A stretch of DNA of 10,845 nucleotides from Caryophanales bacterium (lineage in GTDB: Bacteria > Bacillota_I > Bacilli_A > RFN20 > CAG-826): NCBI GenBank assembly GCA_016280685.1, contig JAEEHE010000146.1, forward strand, positions 1 through 10,845, in the 5' to 3' direction. Both the position numbers and the translations under genes were made by a program. Positions within the stretch are counted from its first letter, which is position 1. Every line of letters starts with the position of its first letter. Below the pieces are notes generated by a model. The model did no database searches. It was not told the DNA's origin and was given only the letters and a program-made list of their open reading frames with translations. Positions 1-7,870 of this stretch are shown one piece after another.

Positions 1-1946
1 ATTTCACATAATGGGACTTCCGCTTCAATCGTCTTGGCGTTTGCGCGTTGAGATTCACCAGTCACATTTCCTCTACGTCTAGCGATATCACCGATGACAT
101 CACCATAGTATTGTTCAGGCACGGTAACCTCAATCTTCATGATGGGTTCTAAGATGACAGGTTGACATTTCTTAGCCGCTTCTTTTAAGGCCATAGAGGC
201 CGCGATCTTATAAGCAGCTTCGCTGGAGTCAACATCATGGTAACTACCATCGAATAAAGTAGCTTTGATATCCATGACTTCGAATCCGGCCACCATACCA
301 CGTTTTAAGGCATCCTTTAAGCCTTCTTCGGTTGGTTTGATATATTCCTTAGGAACAGTACCACCGACGATGGCGTCAACGAATTCAAATCCTTTTCCGG
401 GGTTGGGTTCGAATTTCACCCAAACATGACCATACTGACCACGACCACCAGATTGTTTGATGTATTTACCTTCACAATCAGCGGTGCTCTTAATGGTTTC
501 CTTATATTCGACTTGTGGAGCACCGACGTTGACTTGGACGCCGAATTCTCTTCTCATACGGTCGACGATGATGTCTAAGTGTAATTCACCAACACCAGCG
601 ATAAGGGTTTGGCCAGTTTCCGCATTGGTGCGGACTTTAAATGTGGGGTCTTCTTCTGCTAATTTAGCTAAAGCGGTTGTCATCTTTTCTTGGTCAGCTT
701 TGGTTTTGGGTTCCACTGCTTCTTCAATAACGGGATCAGGGAATTCCATTTGTTCCAAGATGACTTCGTGTTTTTCTTCACATAAGGTATCACCAGTGAT
801 GGTTGATTTTAAACCAACGACAGCACCGATATCACCAGCGTGCAATTCTTCCACTTCTTGACGGTGGTTAGAGTGCATTAAGACAACACGAGCAATTCTT
901 TCTTTAACACCTTTGGTGGAGTTAATGACATAACTACCACTCTTAAGAACACCACTATAGACACGGACATAGGCTAAACGGCCAATGAAGGGGTCAGTAG
1001 CGATCTTAAAGGCTAAAGCAGCCAAGGGAGCATCGTCTGTTGGTTGACAAACGATGTCATTGCCTCTATTATCCACGCCTTTAGCAGCGGGAATATCAAG
1101 AGGACTTGGTAGATAATCAACGACACCATCAAGGAGTAGTTGAATATTCTTATTCTTATAAGCCGATCCACAGAAGACTGGGTGGAATTCACCAGTAAGA
1201 ACGGCTTTACGAATACAAGCTTTGGTTTGTTCGACGGTGGGTTCTTGTCCTTCCAACACCATCATTAAGATTTCTTCATCGAAGTTTGATAAGGCTTCGA
1301 ATAATTTTTCTCTTAATTCCGCGACTTTGGCTTTGTATTCTTGAGGGATGGGTTCTTCGTGAGGTTCTTCGTGAACATCACTGCTATAAACCCAAGCTTT
1401 TTGTTCGATAATATCGATACATCCTTTTAATGAGGATTCAATACCAATTGGGTATTGGACCGCGGCGGCATTCGCGCCTAAACGTTCATGAAGTGAACGA
1501 ACGGACATTTCAAAGTCGGCACCGATAGCATCTAATTTATTGACGAAGACAATTCTAGGGACACCATATTTGCTACCTTGTCTCCAGACTGTTTCGGTTT
1601 GTGGTTCGACACCATTTTTACCATCTAATACAGTAACAGCACCATCAAGAACACGGAGAGAACGTTCCACTTCGACAGTGAAGTCGACGTGCCCTGGAGT
1701 GTCGATGATGTTAATGCGGTTGCCTTTCCACATGGCGGTTGTCGCAGCGGAGGTAATAGTAATACCTCTTTCTTGTTCCTGCTCCATCCAGTCCATGGTG
1801 GCAGCCCCTTCGTGTGTTTCACCGATTTTATGAATTTTACCAGTGAAATAAAGAATTCTTTCAGTAGTTGTGGTCTTTCCGGCATCGATATGCGCCATAA
1901 TCCCGATGTTACGGGTATGGGCTAAATCAAATTCACGGTTAGCCAT
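1..1946 (-). CDS. fusA: Translation elongation factor G (3' end outside window)
   Basis: EF-G is the ribosomal GTPase that drives translocation of tRNA and mRNA and helps recycle ribosomes in the cytoplasm. About 648 codons are visible from the ATG; the family is usually near 690 residues, so only the last 40-50 (end of domain V) are missing. Seen in the translation: G1 AHIDAGKTT at residues 18-26, switch I RGITI near 60-64, G3 DTPGHVDF near 82-89, G4 NKLD near 136-139 (NKMD is the commoner form), a G5-like CGSA, and the domain IV stretch [15 protein letters not shown]. The start is supported by an AGAGGT ribosome site about 6 bases upstream. It is the third gene of the str operon, 14 bases after rpsG, so cotranscription is expected. 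Nothing suggests a drug-resistance paralogue such as TetM: the operon context and sequence are those of the housekeeping factor. It is not listed as a closed reading frame because it runs off the left edge. Confidence 0.97.
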   Translation of the reverse strand, partial: MANREFDLAHTRNIGIMAHIDAGKTTTTERILYFTGKIHKIGETHEGAATMDWMEQEQERGITITSAATTAMWKGNRINIIDTPGHVDFTVEVERSLRVLDGAVTVLDGKNGVEPQTETVWRQGSKYGVPRIVFVNKLDAIGADFEMSVRSLHERLGANAAAVQYPIGIESSLKGCIDIIEQKAWVYSSDVHEEPHEEPIPQEYKAKVAELREKLFEALSNFDEEILMMVLEGQEPTVEQTKACIRKAVLTGEFHPVFCGSAYKNKNIQLLLDGVVDYLPSPLDIPAAKGVDNRGNDIVCQPTDDAPLAALAFKIATDPFIGRLAYVRVYSGVLKSGSYVINSTKGVKERIARVVLMHSNHRQEVEELHAGDIGAVVGLKSTITGDTLCEEKHEVILEQMEFPDPVIEEAVEPKTKADQEKMTTALAKLAEEDPTFKVRTNAETGQTLIAGVGELHLDIIVDRMRREFGVQVNVGAPQVEYKETIKSTADCEGKYIKQSGGRGQYGHVWVKFEPNPGKGFEFVDAIVGGTVPKEYIKPTEEGLKDALKRGMVAGFEVMDIKATLFDGSYHDVDSSEAAYKIAASMALKEAAKKCQPVILEPIMKIEVTVPEQYYGDVIGDIARRRGNVTGESQRANAKTIEAEVPLCE

Positions 1947-1960
1947 AAATTACCTCTTTC

Positions 1961-2428
1961 TTACCAGCGGTAATGTGCGTAAGCTTTATTAGCTTCAGCC
2001 ATCTTGTGGGTATCTTCTCTCTTCTTGACAGAAGCACCGGTTCCGTTAGCAGCGTCAATTATTTCATTGGCTAAGCGGTCTTCCATGGTTTTTTCGTTTC
2101 TTAAACGAGAGTAGTTAACTAACCATCTGAGTCCTAATGTGACTTTTCTTTCAGGAGAAACTTCAGTTGGGACTTGGAAGTTACTACCACCGACACGTTT
2201 CATCTTTAATTCGACTTCTGGCATGATGTTATTCAATGCAGTAGCGAAGACGTCCATGGCGGGTTTTCCGGTTTTGTTTTCGATTTTCTTGAAAGCAGAA
2301 TAGAGGATGTTTTGGGCAGTACCTTTTTTACCATCAAGCATAATCTTGTTGATTAAACGGGTGACTAATTTGCTGTTATAAATTGGATCGGGCAAAACGT
2401 CACGTTTAGTTGCATTACCTTTACGCAT
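1961..2428 (-). CDS. rpsG: 30S ribosomal protein S7
   Basis: S7 is a primary 16S rRNA-binding protein that nucleates the head of the 30S subunit and lines the E-site and mRNA exit. The 155-residue product matches the usual 155-156. It begins [15 protein letters not shown], carries the conserved IMLDGKK, the [18 protein letters not shown] core and [11 protein letters not shown], and ends [13 protein letters not shown], which is typical of bacterial S7. A strong GGAGG lies about 8 bases before the ATG. It sits 14 bases after the rpsL stop and 14 before fusA, so it is the middle gene of the str operon. In E. coli S7 represses its own operon by binding the rpsL-rpsG spacer; here that spacer is only 14 bases, so such a site, if present, would have to lie elsewhere. 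That last point is inference. Confidence 0.99.
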   Translation of the reverse strand: MRKGNATKRDVLPDPIYNSKLVTRLINKIMLDGKKGTAQNILYSAFKKIENKTGKPAMDVFATALNNIMPEVELKMKRVGGSNFQVPTEVSPERKVTLGLRWLVNYSRLRNEKTMEDRLANEIIDAANGTGASVKKREDTHKMAEANKAYAHYRW

Positions 2429-2442
2429 AATAGTTTTCCTCC

Positions 2443-2862
2443 TTATTCTTCTTCTCTAGGTTTTTTAGTTCCATATAAGGAACGGCCTTGACGGCGGGCT
2501 TCGATACCAGCGCAGTCTAAGGTACCACGGACGATGTGATATCTGACACCTGGTAAATCTTTGACACGGCCACCTCTAATTAAAACGGTGGAGTGTTCTT
2601 GTAAGTTATGACCTTCACCACCGATGTAAGCGGTGACTTCGTAACCATTGGATAATCTAACACGAGCGTATTTTCTTAAAGCGGAGTTAGGTTTCTTTGG
2701 GGTCATTGTGCCGACACGGGTGCAGACACCACGTTTTTGCGCTGCGGCTTGGTGAGTTTCTCTCTTCTTTAAAGAGTTGATTCTGGTACCAAGAGCAGGA
2801 GCTTTAGACTTCCATGTCTTGTTATGACGGCCTTCACGAACTAATTGGTTGATTGTTGGCAT
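2443..2862 (-). CDS. rpsL: 30S ribosomal protein S12
   Basis: S12 sits at the decoding centre of the 30S subunit and contributes to tRNA selection accuracy. The start chosen gives 139 residues beginning [15 protein letters not shown]. The frame stays open upstream to a GTG at 2913, but that would add 17 residues not found in S12, and the SD AAAGGAG lies 7 bases before the internal ATG. Conserved parts: the Firmicutes-type insertion [19 protein letters not shown] at 29-47, [11 protein letters not shown] at 54-64, and [17 protein letters not shown] at 97-113. The lysines at 57 and 101 correspond to the positions where changes classically give streptomycin resistance, so the sequence looks wild type. 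One small oddity is GGEGHN at 81-86 where PGxGHN is usual. The C-terminus ends in an acidic PREEE. First gene of rpsL-rpsG-fusA. Confidence 0.98.
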   Translation of the reverse strand: MPTINQLVREGRHNKTWKSKAPALGTRINSLKKRETHQAAAQKRGVCTRVGTMTPKKPNSALRKYARVRLSNGYEVTAYIGGEGHNLQEHSTVLIRGGRVKDLPGVRYHIVRGTLDCAGIEARRQGRSLYGTKKPREEE

Positions 2863-2869
2863 ATGTATG

Positions 2870-2876
2870 CTCCTTT
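2870..2876 (-). promoter_or_regulatory. Ribosome binding site of rpsL (fixes the start)
   Basis: On the minus strand this reads AAAGGAG, 7 bases before the ATG at 2862. Together with the protein alignment it decides for the 139-residue S12 over the longer GTG-initiated frame starting at 2913. Confidence 0.9.
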
Positions 2877-2882
2877 CAATTG

Positions 2883-2930
2883 TTAACTTTGTGATACAGT
2901 GTAGTGTATCCACAGTACCGGGTGTGTCAT
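2883..2930 (-). CDS. Possible 15-codon leader ORF upstream of rpsL
   Basis: An ATG at 2930 opens a frame encoding [15 protein letters not shown], stopping with TAA at 2883, about 20 bases before the rpsL ATG. Hairpin 3 of the leader lies within its codons, so a translating ribosome would melt it. The upstream AAGAGA is at best a weak SD. No run of a single regulatory amino acid is seen. This may simply be a chance frame; I list it because its position between the weak terminator-like hairpin and the rpsL ribosome site is what a leader peptide would need. Confidence 0.15.
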   Translation of the reverse strand: MTHPVLWIHYTVSQS

Positions 2931-2991
2931 ATATTTCTCTTAAAAAATGACCAACCGGTCCACGTGTATACTTTGCTACACACGCTTATAT

Positions 2992-3020
2992 ATAATATAG
3001 AGATTTAAAAATGCGTGCAA
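2992..3020 (-). promoter_or_regulatory. Sigma-A-type promoter of the str operon
   Basis: On the minus strand the -35 is TTGCAC (3015-3020) and the -10 is TATTAT (2992-2997), separated by exactly 17 bases, each close to the vegetative consensus. Transcription should begin near 2985-2986, right at the first leader hairpin. It is the best promoter in the window, as expected for ribosomal protein genes, and lies just downstream of the terminator at 3052-3080. Confidence 0.8.
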
Positions 3021-3051
3021 GAAAATATTTTATTTTTTATTAAATATAAGG

Positions 3052-3080
3052 AAAAGATGCGCTTGATAACGCACCTTTTT
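3052..3080 (-). terminator. Intrinsic terminator after the surface protein gene
   Basis: On the minus strand the stem GGTGCG(T)/(G)CGCATC around the loop TATCAA is flanked by an A run before and TTTTCC after, giving about 11 pairs if the A/T flank is counted. It lies about 22 bases after the stop at 3102 and insulates the surface gene from the str promoter. On the plus strand it is followed by five T, but two pairs become A-C mismatches there, so the minus orientation is favoured, in agreement with gene direction. Confidence 0.8.
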
Positions 3081-3101
3081 AATCCTTATTTTTTATGATT
3101 T

Positions 3102-5390
3102 TTATTTATCTTGTTGTCTCTTTTTCTTTAATAAGAAGAAACCAACTGTGGAGATAAGGGTGGCTATAGACACTATTGTGATAGCCACAACTGCGGTTTG
3201 ATTTTCTTTAACTCCGTTAATGGCGTTAGAACTTTGGACGTTGGCAACATATTGATTATTTTCATTTAATGTATAGCCTTTATAAGCCGCCCAAGCATTG
3301 AGACGTTCTCTTGCATTCACAACGGAAGAAGTACTGCTAGAGAAGAATAATGCTCTAGCTTCGCTATCTAATGCATTGAAGGCATCTTTAGCCGGTCCAA
3401 AATAAGTATTGCATTGACCACTAACAAATTTGCTCATGTACATATAGTAATCGATAAATTCAGTAACTTTTTCGGAAGCAGATTGTGCCCAAATAGCGTA
3501 GAACACTTTATCACCATTGATGGTCACGGATGCACCGGCTTGGTAAGTAGCGGTTCCAGTAGCATCGGAACCCCAACATTCAAAGTGATGATATTCAGGA
3601 GCGGTAAAGGTACAAGAAGGTAACATATAGCTGTCTCCTTGTTTAACGGTTTTACCAGTTTGACTTCCAGATCCACCATTGGCATTAAAGGTTATGGAAC
3701 ATTTAACAGCAGTTCTTAATTCTTTGGTTGTGGAATTATAGAACAACATAAGATTTGAGGCTAAGCCAGCTACAGAGAACTTGTTAGCTGCTGTTTGTGA
3801 ATTAACACCAGAAACAATAAGGACATTGCCGGTTGTTGGCTTGGTGTTGTAATTAATGGTAATGTTTGAACCGCCATTTAAATAGGCGGATGATAATCCG
3901 TTATCAGCGCGAAGGTTCAATGTGCTTGGACCACCACTAGCAACACTAAATGTATGTTTATTAGTTCCATGAGTAATAGTGGGCAAATAATATAAATAAA
4001 CAGAAGGAGTTACATTGTTTTCTTTTTCGGTGTAAATTGAATCGCCATAAGGAACGGTAAGAGTACCACTGAGGTATAATTTACCGCCACCTACAACAAC
4101 ACCACAAATCGTTGAGTTGGATTTAACTTCGCCATTTTGTTCAATGTATAAAACACCACTTTTGTGAACCGCAACAGCTCTTCCTGAATTCAATGAATTA
4201 TACACTAATACTTTTTCATTAACGAAGAGAGTAACTGTATATGTATCAGTTGTGTCGCCTAATAAGAAGACGGAATCTGTAAATGCTCCAGAAATATAAT
4301 TTTGACTAGAGCCAGTGTTTCTTAGTTGAATGCTGATATTGGTAGTCAAGCCATTGGCTACTCTAGCAAGGAAAAATGTATTTCGGCCCGAACTAGCACT
4401 TGTTAAATTAAATCCAGCTAAATTTAAGTAAAGACTGTTGGTAACTATAATATTATAGTTTGCGGCTGGCTCAGTGTGGTCTCTTAACATTGTTATAGAA
4501 TAACCATTTCCACCAGTTGGAAGAGAATTGGTATAAGCGATAGCATCTTTGATGGTATCGTAATAAGTTTCATTGTTATTGTAAAAGACTTTACAGGCAT
4601 ATTGAGAAGATTCTCTAATATTGATGCCAAACCTCACAGTTTGGGTAAGGGAGTGGGCGTCTTTACTGGTGCTTTCTACATAGCCAGAAACGGCAAATTG
4701 TAACCAATATGTTTGCTCAACTTGTGATTTGTTATCTAAATACCACGATTTTTCAAAAGCAGTAGCAGCTTCACCAGCGGCGTTTCTGCCCGTTCTTGCA
4801 ATAACATCATCACCAGTTGATTTAGTAGAATAGTCATCTTGCTTATAAGTAAAATTAGAGAAATTGAATTCACTAGCGGAATACATACCGCGAGGAGTGG
4901 CATCCCAAGCCATTTCAATAGCGTGGTCAGCACTACCACCACCAGTCATTACCGATTTTACTGGATTAAACAAAACTCTTACTCGGCAATGTTCCCATGG
5001 TTGAACAGTGACAACTATTCTAATTCTTACAGTAGCATAGAGAAAGTCTTGGCTAGTTCCTGTTTCTTGGTAAGTAAATAAATAAGCGGGATAATAATTG
5101 CTTCCTTCTTGATATTGGCCGTCCGCTGCAACAGAAGTTGTGGCGTGTGTAGAAGTGGTGGTATGAGCACCATATCCAACTTCATAGGAAGTGTTGTTTG
5201 CCGGATCACCATTGCTACGAGGTCTATAAGCAAACATTCTATTCGAAATACCAACATCATCAAGCGTAGCGGCACTTGCGGTCTTCATTTCTTGTTTTTC
5301 GGTGTGGTTTTTAGCAATTAACGCTCCGCCGATGGATAGCGTCATGGCAAAAAGAACACCTAATATACTAAAAATGGTCTTTTTCTTCAT
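3102..5390 (-). CDS. Large secreted, membrane-anchored surface protein with beta-helix-like region and InlB-type repeat
   Basis: The 762-residue product is probably exported and held at the cell surface; its ligand or substrate is unknown. Domains in order: a Sec signal peptide (1-41, MKKK start, hydrophobic 5-26, likely cleavage at TASA|A); an all-beta-looking region (about 42-260); a serine-, threonine- and asparagine-rich region (about 261-560) with strand and turn rhythm like right-handed beta-helix surface proteins (SLYLNLAGFNLTS, GVLYIEQNGEVKSN, GKLYLSGTLTV); one InlB/Flg_new-type repeat (564-636: ITFNANGGSGS, then HHFECWGSD, then KVFYAIWAQ); a short helical module (637-725, with AFNALDSEARALF and ARERLNAWAAYKGYTL); and a C-terminal TM helix (about 733-754) ending KKKRQQDK. 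There is no LPXTG before the helix. The start has a GGGAGG ribosome site. Single gene: own terminator downstream, divergent exonuclease gene upstream. Adhesin or glycan-binding roles are possible but not shown by the sequence. Confidence 0.85.
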   Translation of the reverse strand: MKKKTIFSILGVLFAMTLSIGGALIAKNHTEKQEMKTASAATLDDVGISNRMFAYRPRSNGDPANNTSYEVGYGAHTTTSTHATTSVAADGQYQEGSNYYPAYLFTYQETGTSQDFLYATVRIRIVVTVQPWEHCRVRVLFNPVKSVMTGGGSADHAIEMAWDATPRGMYSASEFNFSNFTYKQDDYSTKSTGDDVIARTGRNAAGEAATAFEKSWYLDNKSQVEQTYWLQFAVSGYVESTSKDAHSLTQTVRFGINIRESSQYACKVFYNNNETYYDTIKDAIAYTNSLPTGGNGYSITMLRDHTEPAANYNIIVTNSLYLNLAGFNLTSASSGRNTFFLARVANGLTTNISIQLRNTGSSQNYISGAFTDSVFLLGDTTDTYTVTLFVNEKVLVYNSLNSGRAVAVHKSGVLYIEQNGEVKSNSTICGVVVGGGKLYLSGTLTVPYGDSIYTEKENNVTPSVYLYYLPTITHGTNKHTFSVASGGPSTLNLRADNGLSSAYLNGGSNITINYNTKPTTGNVLIVSGVNSQTAANKFSVAGLASNLMLFYNSTTKELRTAVKCSITFNANGGSGSQTGKTVKQGDSYMLPSCTFTAPEYHHFECWGSDATGTATYQAGASVTINGDKVFYAIWAQSASEKVTEFIDYYMYMSKFVSGQCNTYFGPAKDAFNALDSEARALFFSSSTSSVVNARERLNAWAAYKGYTLNENNQYVANVQSSNAINGVKENQTAVVAITIVSIATLISTVGFFLLKKKRQQDK

Positions 5391-5442
5391 AATTTGTCCT
5401 CCCAGATAAATTATTCGATATAATCATGTAATATGATAAGTC

Positions 5443-5448
5443 ATTATA
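5443..5448 (-). promoter_or_regulatory. Candidate -10 element for the surface protein gene
   Basis: On the minus strand this is a perfect TATAAT, 52 bases before the ATG at 5390. A sequence 17 bases upstream (TTTTCT) matches the -35 consensus poorly, so this may be a weak or activated promoter. Confidence 0.45.
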
Positions 5449-5485
5449 CAATTGTATGCGCATAAAGAAAACTTGTTTTTAATGT

Positions 5486-5514
5486 TTGTTTCATAAAACC
5501 TTATAAAATATAAA
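5486..5514 (+). promoter_or_regulatory. Candidate promoter of the exonuclease gene
   Basis: TTGTTT at 5486-5491 and TATAAA at 5509-5514 are separated by 17 bases. The implied start of transcription (about 5521) would leave only some 10 bases before the ATG and fall on the SD, so a different promoter in this AT-rich divergent spacer is quite possible. Confidence 0.3.
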
Positions 5515-5530
5515 TATATAGGTGCTTGTT

Positions 5531-6295
5531 ATGAAAATTGTTTCTTTTAATGTCAATGGTATAAGAGCGATATTACAAAAGGATTTTGCGAGGGATTTTT
5601 ATAATTTCGATGCTGATATCTTTTTTATAGAAGAAAGTAAATATAGCGAAGACATGCATTTAGATTTTCCTTTTATGCCAGAAGGATATTTTACATATTG
5701 GACAGTTTCTAAATTAAGAAAAGGATATTCTGGTGTCACTGTATTCACTAAAAAAGAACCATTAAGTGTGCATTATGGATTAGATGATGAAAAATATGAC
5801 GATGAAGGAAGAATCATCACATTAGAATATGAGGATTTTTATTTTGTAGGTGCTTATGTTCCTAACGCAGGTGATGGTTTAAAAAGACTCGATTTTAGAA
5901 TGGGTTTTGAAGATGATTTATTAGAATATTTAACGAAATTATCCCGCAAAAAGGCCATTATTTATACTGGCGACTTAAATGTGGCGCATAATGAAATAGA
6001 TATTAAAAATCCCGAAGCTAATAGGCATAATCCTGGCTTTACCGACGAAGAAAGAAATAAATTTAGCCGATTATTAGATTCTGGTTTTAAAGATACGTTT
6101 AGAGAACTATATCCCACTACTGTTAAATACTCTTGGTGGTCATATCGTTTTAATGCGCGCGCTAATAATACGGGTTGGAGAATCGATTATTTCTTAGTGT
6201 CTAATTCTTTAATGGATAAAGTAAAGGACAGTAAGATACATAATGATATTTATGGATCTGATCACTGCCCTATTGAACTTGATATCGATTTATAA
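5531..6295 (+). CDS. xth: Exodeoxyribonuclease III / AP endonuclease (ExoA type)
   Basis: A Mg-dependent endonuclease/exonuclease/phosphatase-fold enzyme that cleaves DNA 5' to abasic sites and digests 3' ends of duplex DNA during base excision repair in the cytoplasm. At 254 residues it has the usual family length (about 250-270). Key motifs: MKIVSFNVNGIRA at the N-terminus (metal ligand N7), IEES at 33-36 replacing the usual LQET (catalytic E35), GAYVPN at 107-112 (Y109), GDLNVAH at 147-153 (D148, N150), GWRIDYFLVS at 215-224 and GSDHCPI at 242-248 (D244, H245). All catalytic residues are present. I start at the ATG at 5531, 6 bases after an AGGTG site; a GTG at 5522 is in frame but overlaps that site and would add MLV. 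It is transcribed away from the surface protein gene, and its stop is one base from the stop of the converging protease gene. The Bacillus homologue is called exoA. Confidence 0.95.
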   Translation: MKIVSFNVNGIRAILQKDFARDFYNFDADIFFIEESKYSEDMHLDFPFMPEGYFTYWTVSKLRKGYSGVTVFTKKEPLSVHYGLDDEKYDDEGRIITLEYEDFYFVGAYVPNAGDGLKRLDFRMGFEDDLLEYLTKLSRKKAIIYTGDLNVAHNEIDIKNPEANRHNPGFTDEERNKFSRLLDSGFKDTFRELYPTTVKYSWWSYRFNARANNTGWRIDYFLVSNSLMDKVKDSKIHNDIYGSDHCPIELDIDL

Positions 6296-6296
6296 A

Positions 6297-7838
6297 TTAT
6301 TTACTAGTAAAACTTATAGCTACATCATTGGTGGCCACATCAATGATTTTAAATGTGAATCCCGCGCGATTACTTAATTCTTCAAAAGTATTAACACCAA
6401 AGGTGTCACCATATCTAAATAAAGTATTATTACTGGCCAACCGACCATCCTTAAAGGTGTTGTTTCCACTGCTTTCTAATAAGTGATATAAAACATTTCC
6501 GGTTTCCGCTTCTTTGCTCTTAATTGAATTATCAAAAGCGAAATCGACAGAGACATCGCTGAGTTCTGTGGTTTCTTCTCCCACTAGACAAATCTTCTTT
6601 GGCATAGTTCCAATATTGGTCTTTTTGGTGAAATAGGCTAATCGAGCGTCGACATGATACACTTTTAATCCGTGATAATTAGGGAAGGTAAAGATAACTT
6701 TATTACCATTAATATCAATATCTTGGTAACTTAAGCCATTGCCTTTATTTAAATCTCTTGGACAGAAATATTCTAATAACAAATACTCATTAAAGGGGTT
6801 ATTGTCATAGTTTTCGTTTAAAGGGAGTAAGATAAACTCACCTGTTTTAGAGAAATCTTTTAGTTTTATAGTGACATTCTTTCCCTTTTCTAATAATTTT
6901 GGAGAAACCCAATTTAATAGATATTTGCTAAATACTGTGTGGTCACCTTGGTTAGAATCCATGACATCGAAAAAGCCGGTGGGTTGATAATAATAGCCTT
7001 GCTCTTTTTGATTAATATTATAGTAGTCCACTAGTCCTAATAGGTGACCAGTTTCGTGGATATATGTGCTAGCGTCCACTTTTTTGTTTTCGTTAAAATT
7101 AGAAAAATATAAGGAACTCCAAGCATAAGCATTCGCGTATTTTTCGGTCGGCATAACACCATTTTCGCTTTCTTTGATGAAATCGGTATAAGCCCAGAAT
7201 AATTCTTCAGAGATATCATTTTTAGAAACATCAGAATAAGGATAATCATATATGGTATAAACCATATCAAGATATCCATCGTTATCATTATCATAGATAG
7301 ATAAATCAAAACTAGGATCTTCTCTTAATGCTTTTAAAGCGGCTACAGTAATATTTCTTGAAGCAGTAGTTTGTTCATTTCCCTTCTTTTTCCATTCGGA
7401 AGCATTGATATCTAATTCATACCAAGGGGCTACTTCTCCAGTAATACGGAGTTGACCATAGCTAGATTTGTTATAAAAAGACGCTACAGATTCATGTTTA
7501 GTAACACTTGGATCACCAAAAAAAGCATTTTGTATATAAATAGTTTTATCTTCCAAAGAAATAGAATTATCACTATCTTTAAAACGGACTGGTAAAACCA
7601 ACAATTTATCTTCACCAAGAGAATTGGCGACCACATGATGGCGATTATCTTTGTTATCGTATAAAAAGCCCTTTATCGATGCAAAATCCCCATTAATTGT
7701 GTGGATAGGATTGATTTCACCGCTTAAATGTTGCTCGTTAACGTAATCACTAAAAGGAACAAAAGTTAAAGGTCCACTATTTTGGCAAGCGGACAATAAT
7801 GGAATGATAGTTAAAAGAGGAATAATCTTATTTCTCAT
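6297..7838 (-). CDS. M6-like (immune inhibitor A type) zinc metalloprotease lipoprotein, copy 1
   Basis: Predicted extracytoplasmic zinc protease of 513 residues tethered to the membrane by a lipid. The lipobox LSAC at 15-18 makes C18 the likely lipidated residue and supports this ATG. The zinc site is HETGHLLGLVD at 261-271 (H261, H265; E262 as general base; D271 in the third-ligand position, as in M6 peptidases), and DVMDS at 291-295 supplies a Met-turn-like M293. A calcium-loop-like DNDNDGYLD lies at 183-191. The C-terminus shares LFxxGDTFG (473-481) and a following GFTFKI strand with the two neighbouring paralogues, but lacks their CSNTA...DSCFP segment, so it is the most diverged copy. 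No SD is visible before the ATG, and a terminator ends about 30 bases upstream. The substrate is unknown; nutrient acquisition, surface protein shedding and host protein cleavage are all possible. Confidence 0.9.
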   Translation of the reverse strand: MRNKIIPLLTIIPLLSACQNSGPLTFVPFSDYVNEQHLSGEINPIHTINGDFASIKGFLYDNKDNRHHVVANSLGEDKLLVLPVRFKDSDNSISLEDKTIYIQNAFFGDPSVTKHESVASFYNKSSYGQLRITGEVAPWYELDINASEWKKKGNEQTTASRNITVAALKALREDPSFDLSIYDNDNDGYLDMVYTIYDYPYSDVSKNDISEELFWAYTDFIKESENGVMPTEKYANAYAWSSLYFSNFNENKKVDASTYIHETGHLLGLVDYYNINQKEQGYYYQPTGFFDVMDSNQGDHTVFSKYLLNWVSPKLLEKGKNVTIKLKDFSKTGEFILLPLNENYDNNPFNEYLLLEYFCPRDLNKGNGLSYQDIDINGNKVIFTFPNYHGLKVYHVDARLAYFTKKTNIGTMPKKICLVGEETTELSDVSVDFAFDNSIKSKEAETGNVLYHLLESSGNNTFKDGRLASNNTLFRYGDTFGVNTFEELSNRAGFTFKIIDVATNDVAISFTSK

Positions 7839-7846
7839 AACGATAT

Positions 7847-7852
7847 TTTATA
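7847..7852 (-). promoter_or_regulatory. Possible -10 element just before protease copy 1
   Basis: TATAAA on the minus strand lies 8 bases before the ATG at 7838, with only weak -35 candidates upstream (TTTACT, 15-base spacing). If used, transcription would start within a few bases of the ATG, giving a nearly leaderless message, which would fit the missing SD. The region is very AT-rich, so chance is a real alternative. Confidence 0.25.
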
Positions 7853-7870
7853 TATTTTTTCTTTTTTAGT

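Larger units (their letters stand above)
2863..2986 (-). promoter_or_regulatory. Structured 5' leader of the rpsL-rpsG-fusA mRNA
   Basis: This is the predicted untranslated leader between the promoter and rpsL, about 120 bases. Three local hairpins can be read on the minus strand. Hairpin 1 (2963-2984) starts within a few bases of the expected 5' end: CGTGTGTA, loop GCAAAG, TATACACG, 8 pairs with one G-U. Hairpin 2 (2949-2960) is a weak GACC/GGTC stem with loop GGTT followed by A and six T, a feeble terminator shape. Hairpin 3 (2891-2913) pairs GATACA with TGTATC around the loop CTACAC, extended by GT/AC past a bulged G. The 5' arm of hairpin 1 contains GTGTAG and GTGTGT, which could instead pair with the CTACAC loop of hairpin 3 or with ACACAC near 2923-2928. 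Autoregulation of this operon is known in other bacteria; that this leader performs it is inference. Confidence 0.45.

Noticed and set aside
457..861. Plus-strand open frame of 134 codons
   Set aside because: It lies antisense inside fusA, with no ribosome site or recognisable product; the same holds for the frames at 1540-1833 and 1689-1925.
2863..2913. Longer S12 starting at the GTG at 2913
   Set aside because: The extra 17 residues are not part of S12, and a good SD precedes the ATG at 2862.
3102..3200. LPXTG sortase signal at the C-terminus of the surface protein
   Set aside because: The residues before the TM helix (NAINGVKENQT) contain no LPXTG-like motif, although the helix and basic tail resemble that layout.
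3414..5321. Several short plus-strand and off-frame minus-strand open frames within the surface protein gene
   Set aside because: They are shadows of the 762-codon gene with low-complexity, unlikely protein sequences.
5522..5530. GTG start for the exonuclease gene
   Set aside because: It overlaps the SD of the ATG at 5531, which gives the canonical MKIVSFNVNG N-terminus.
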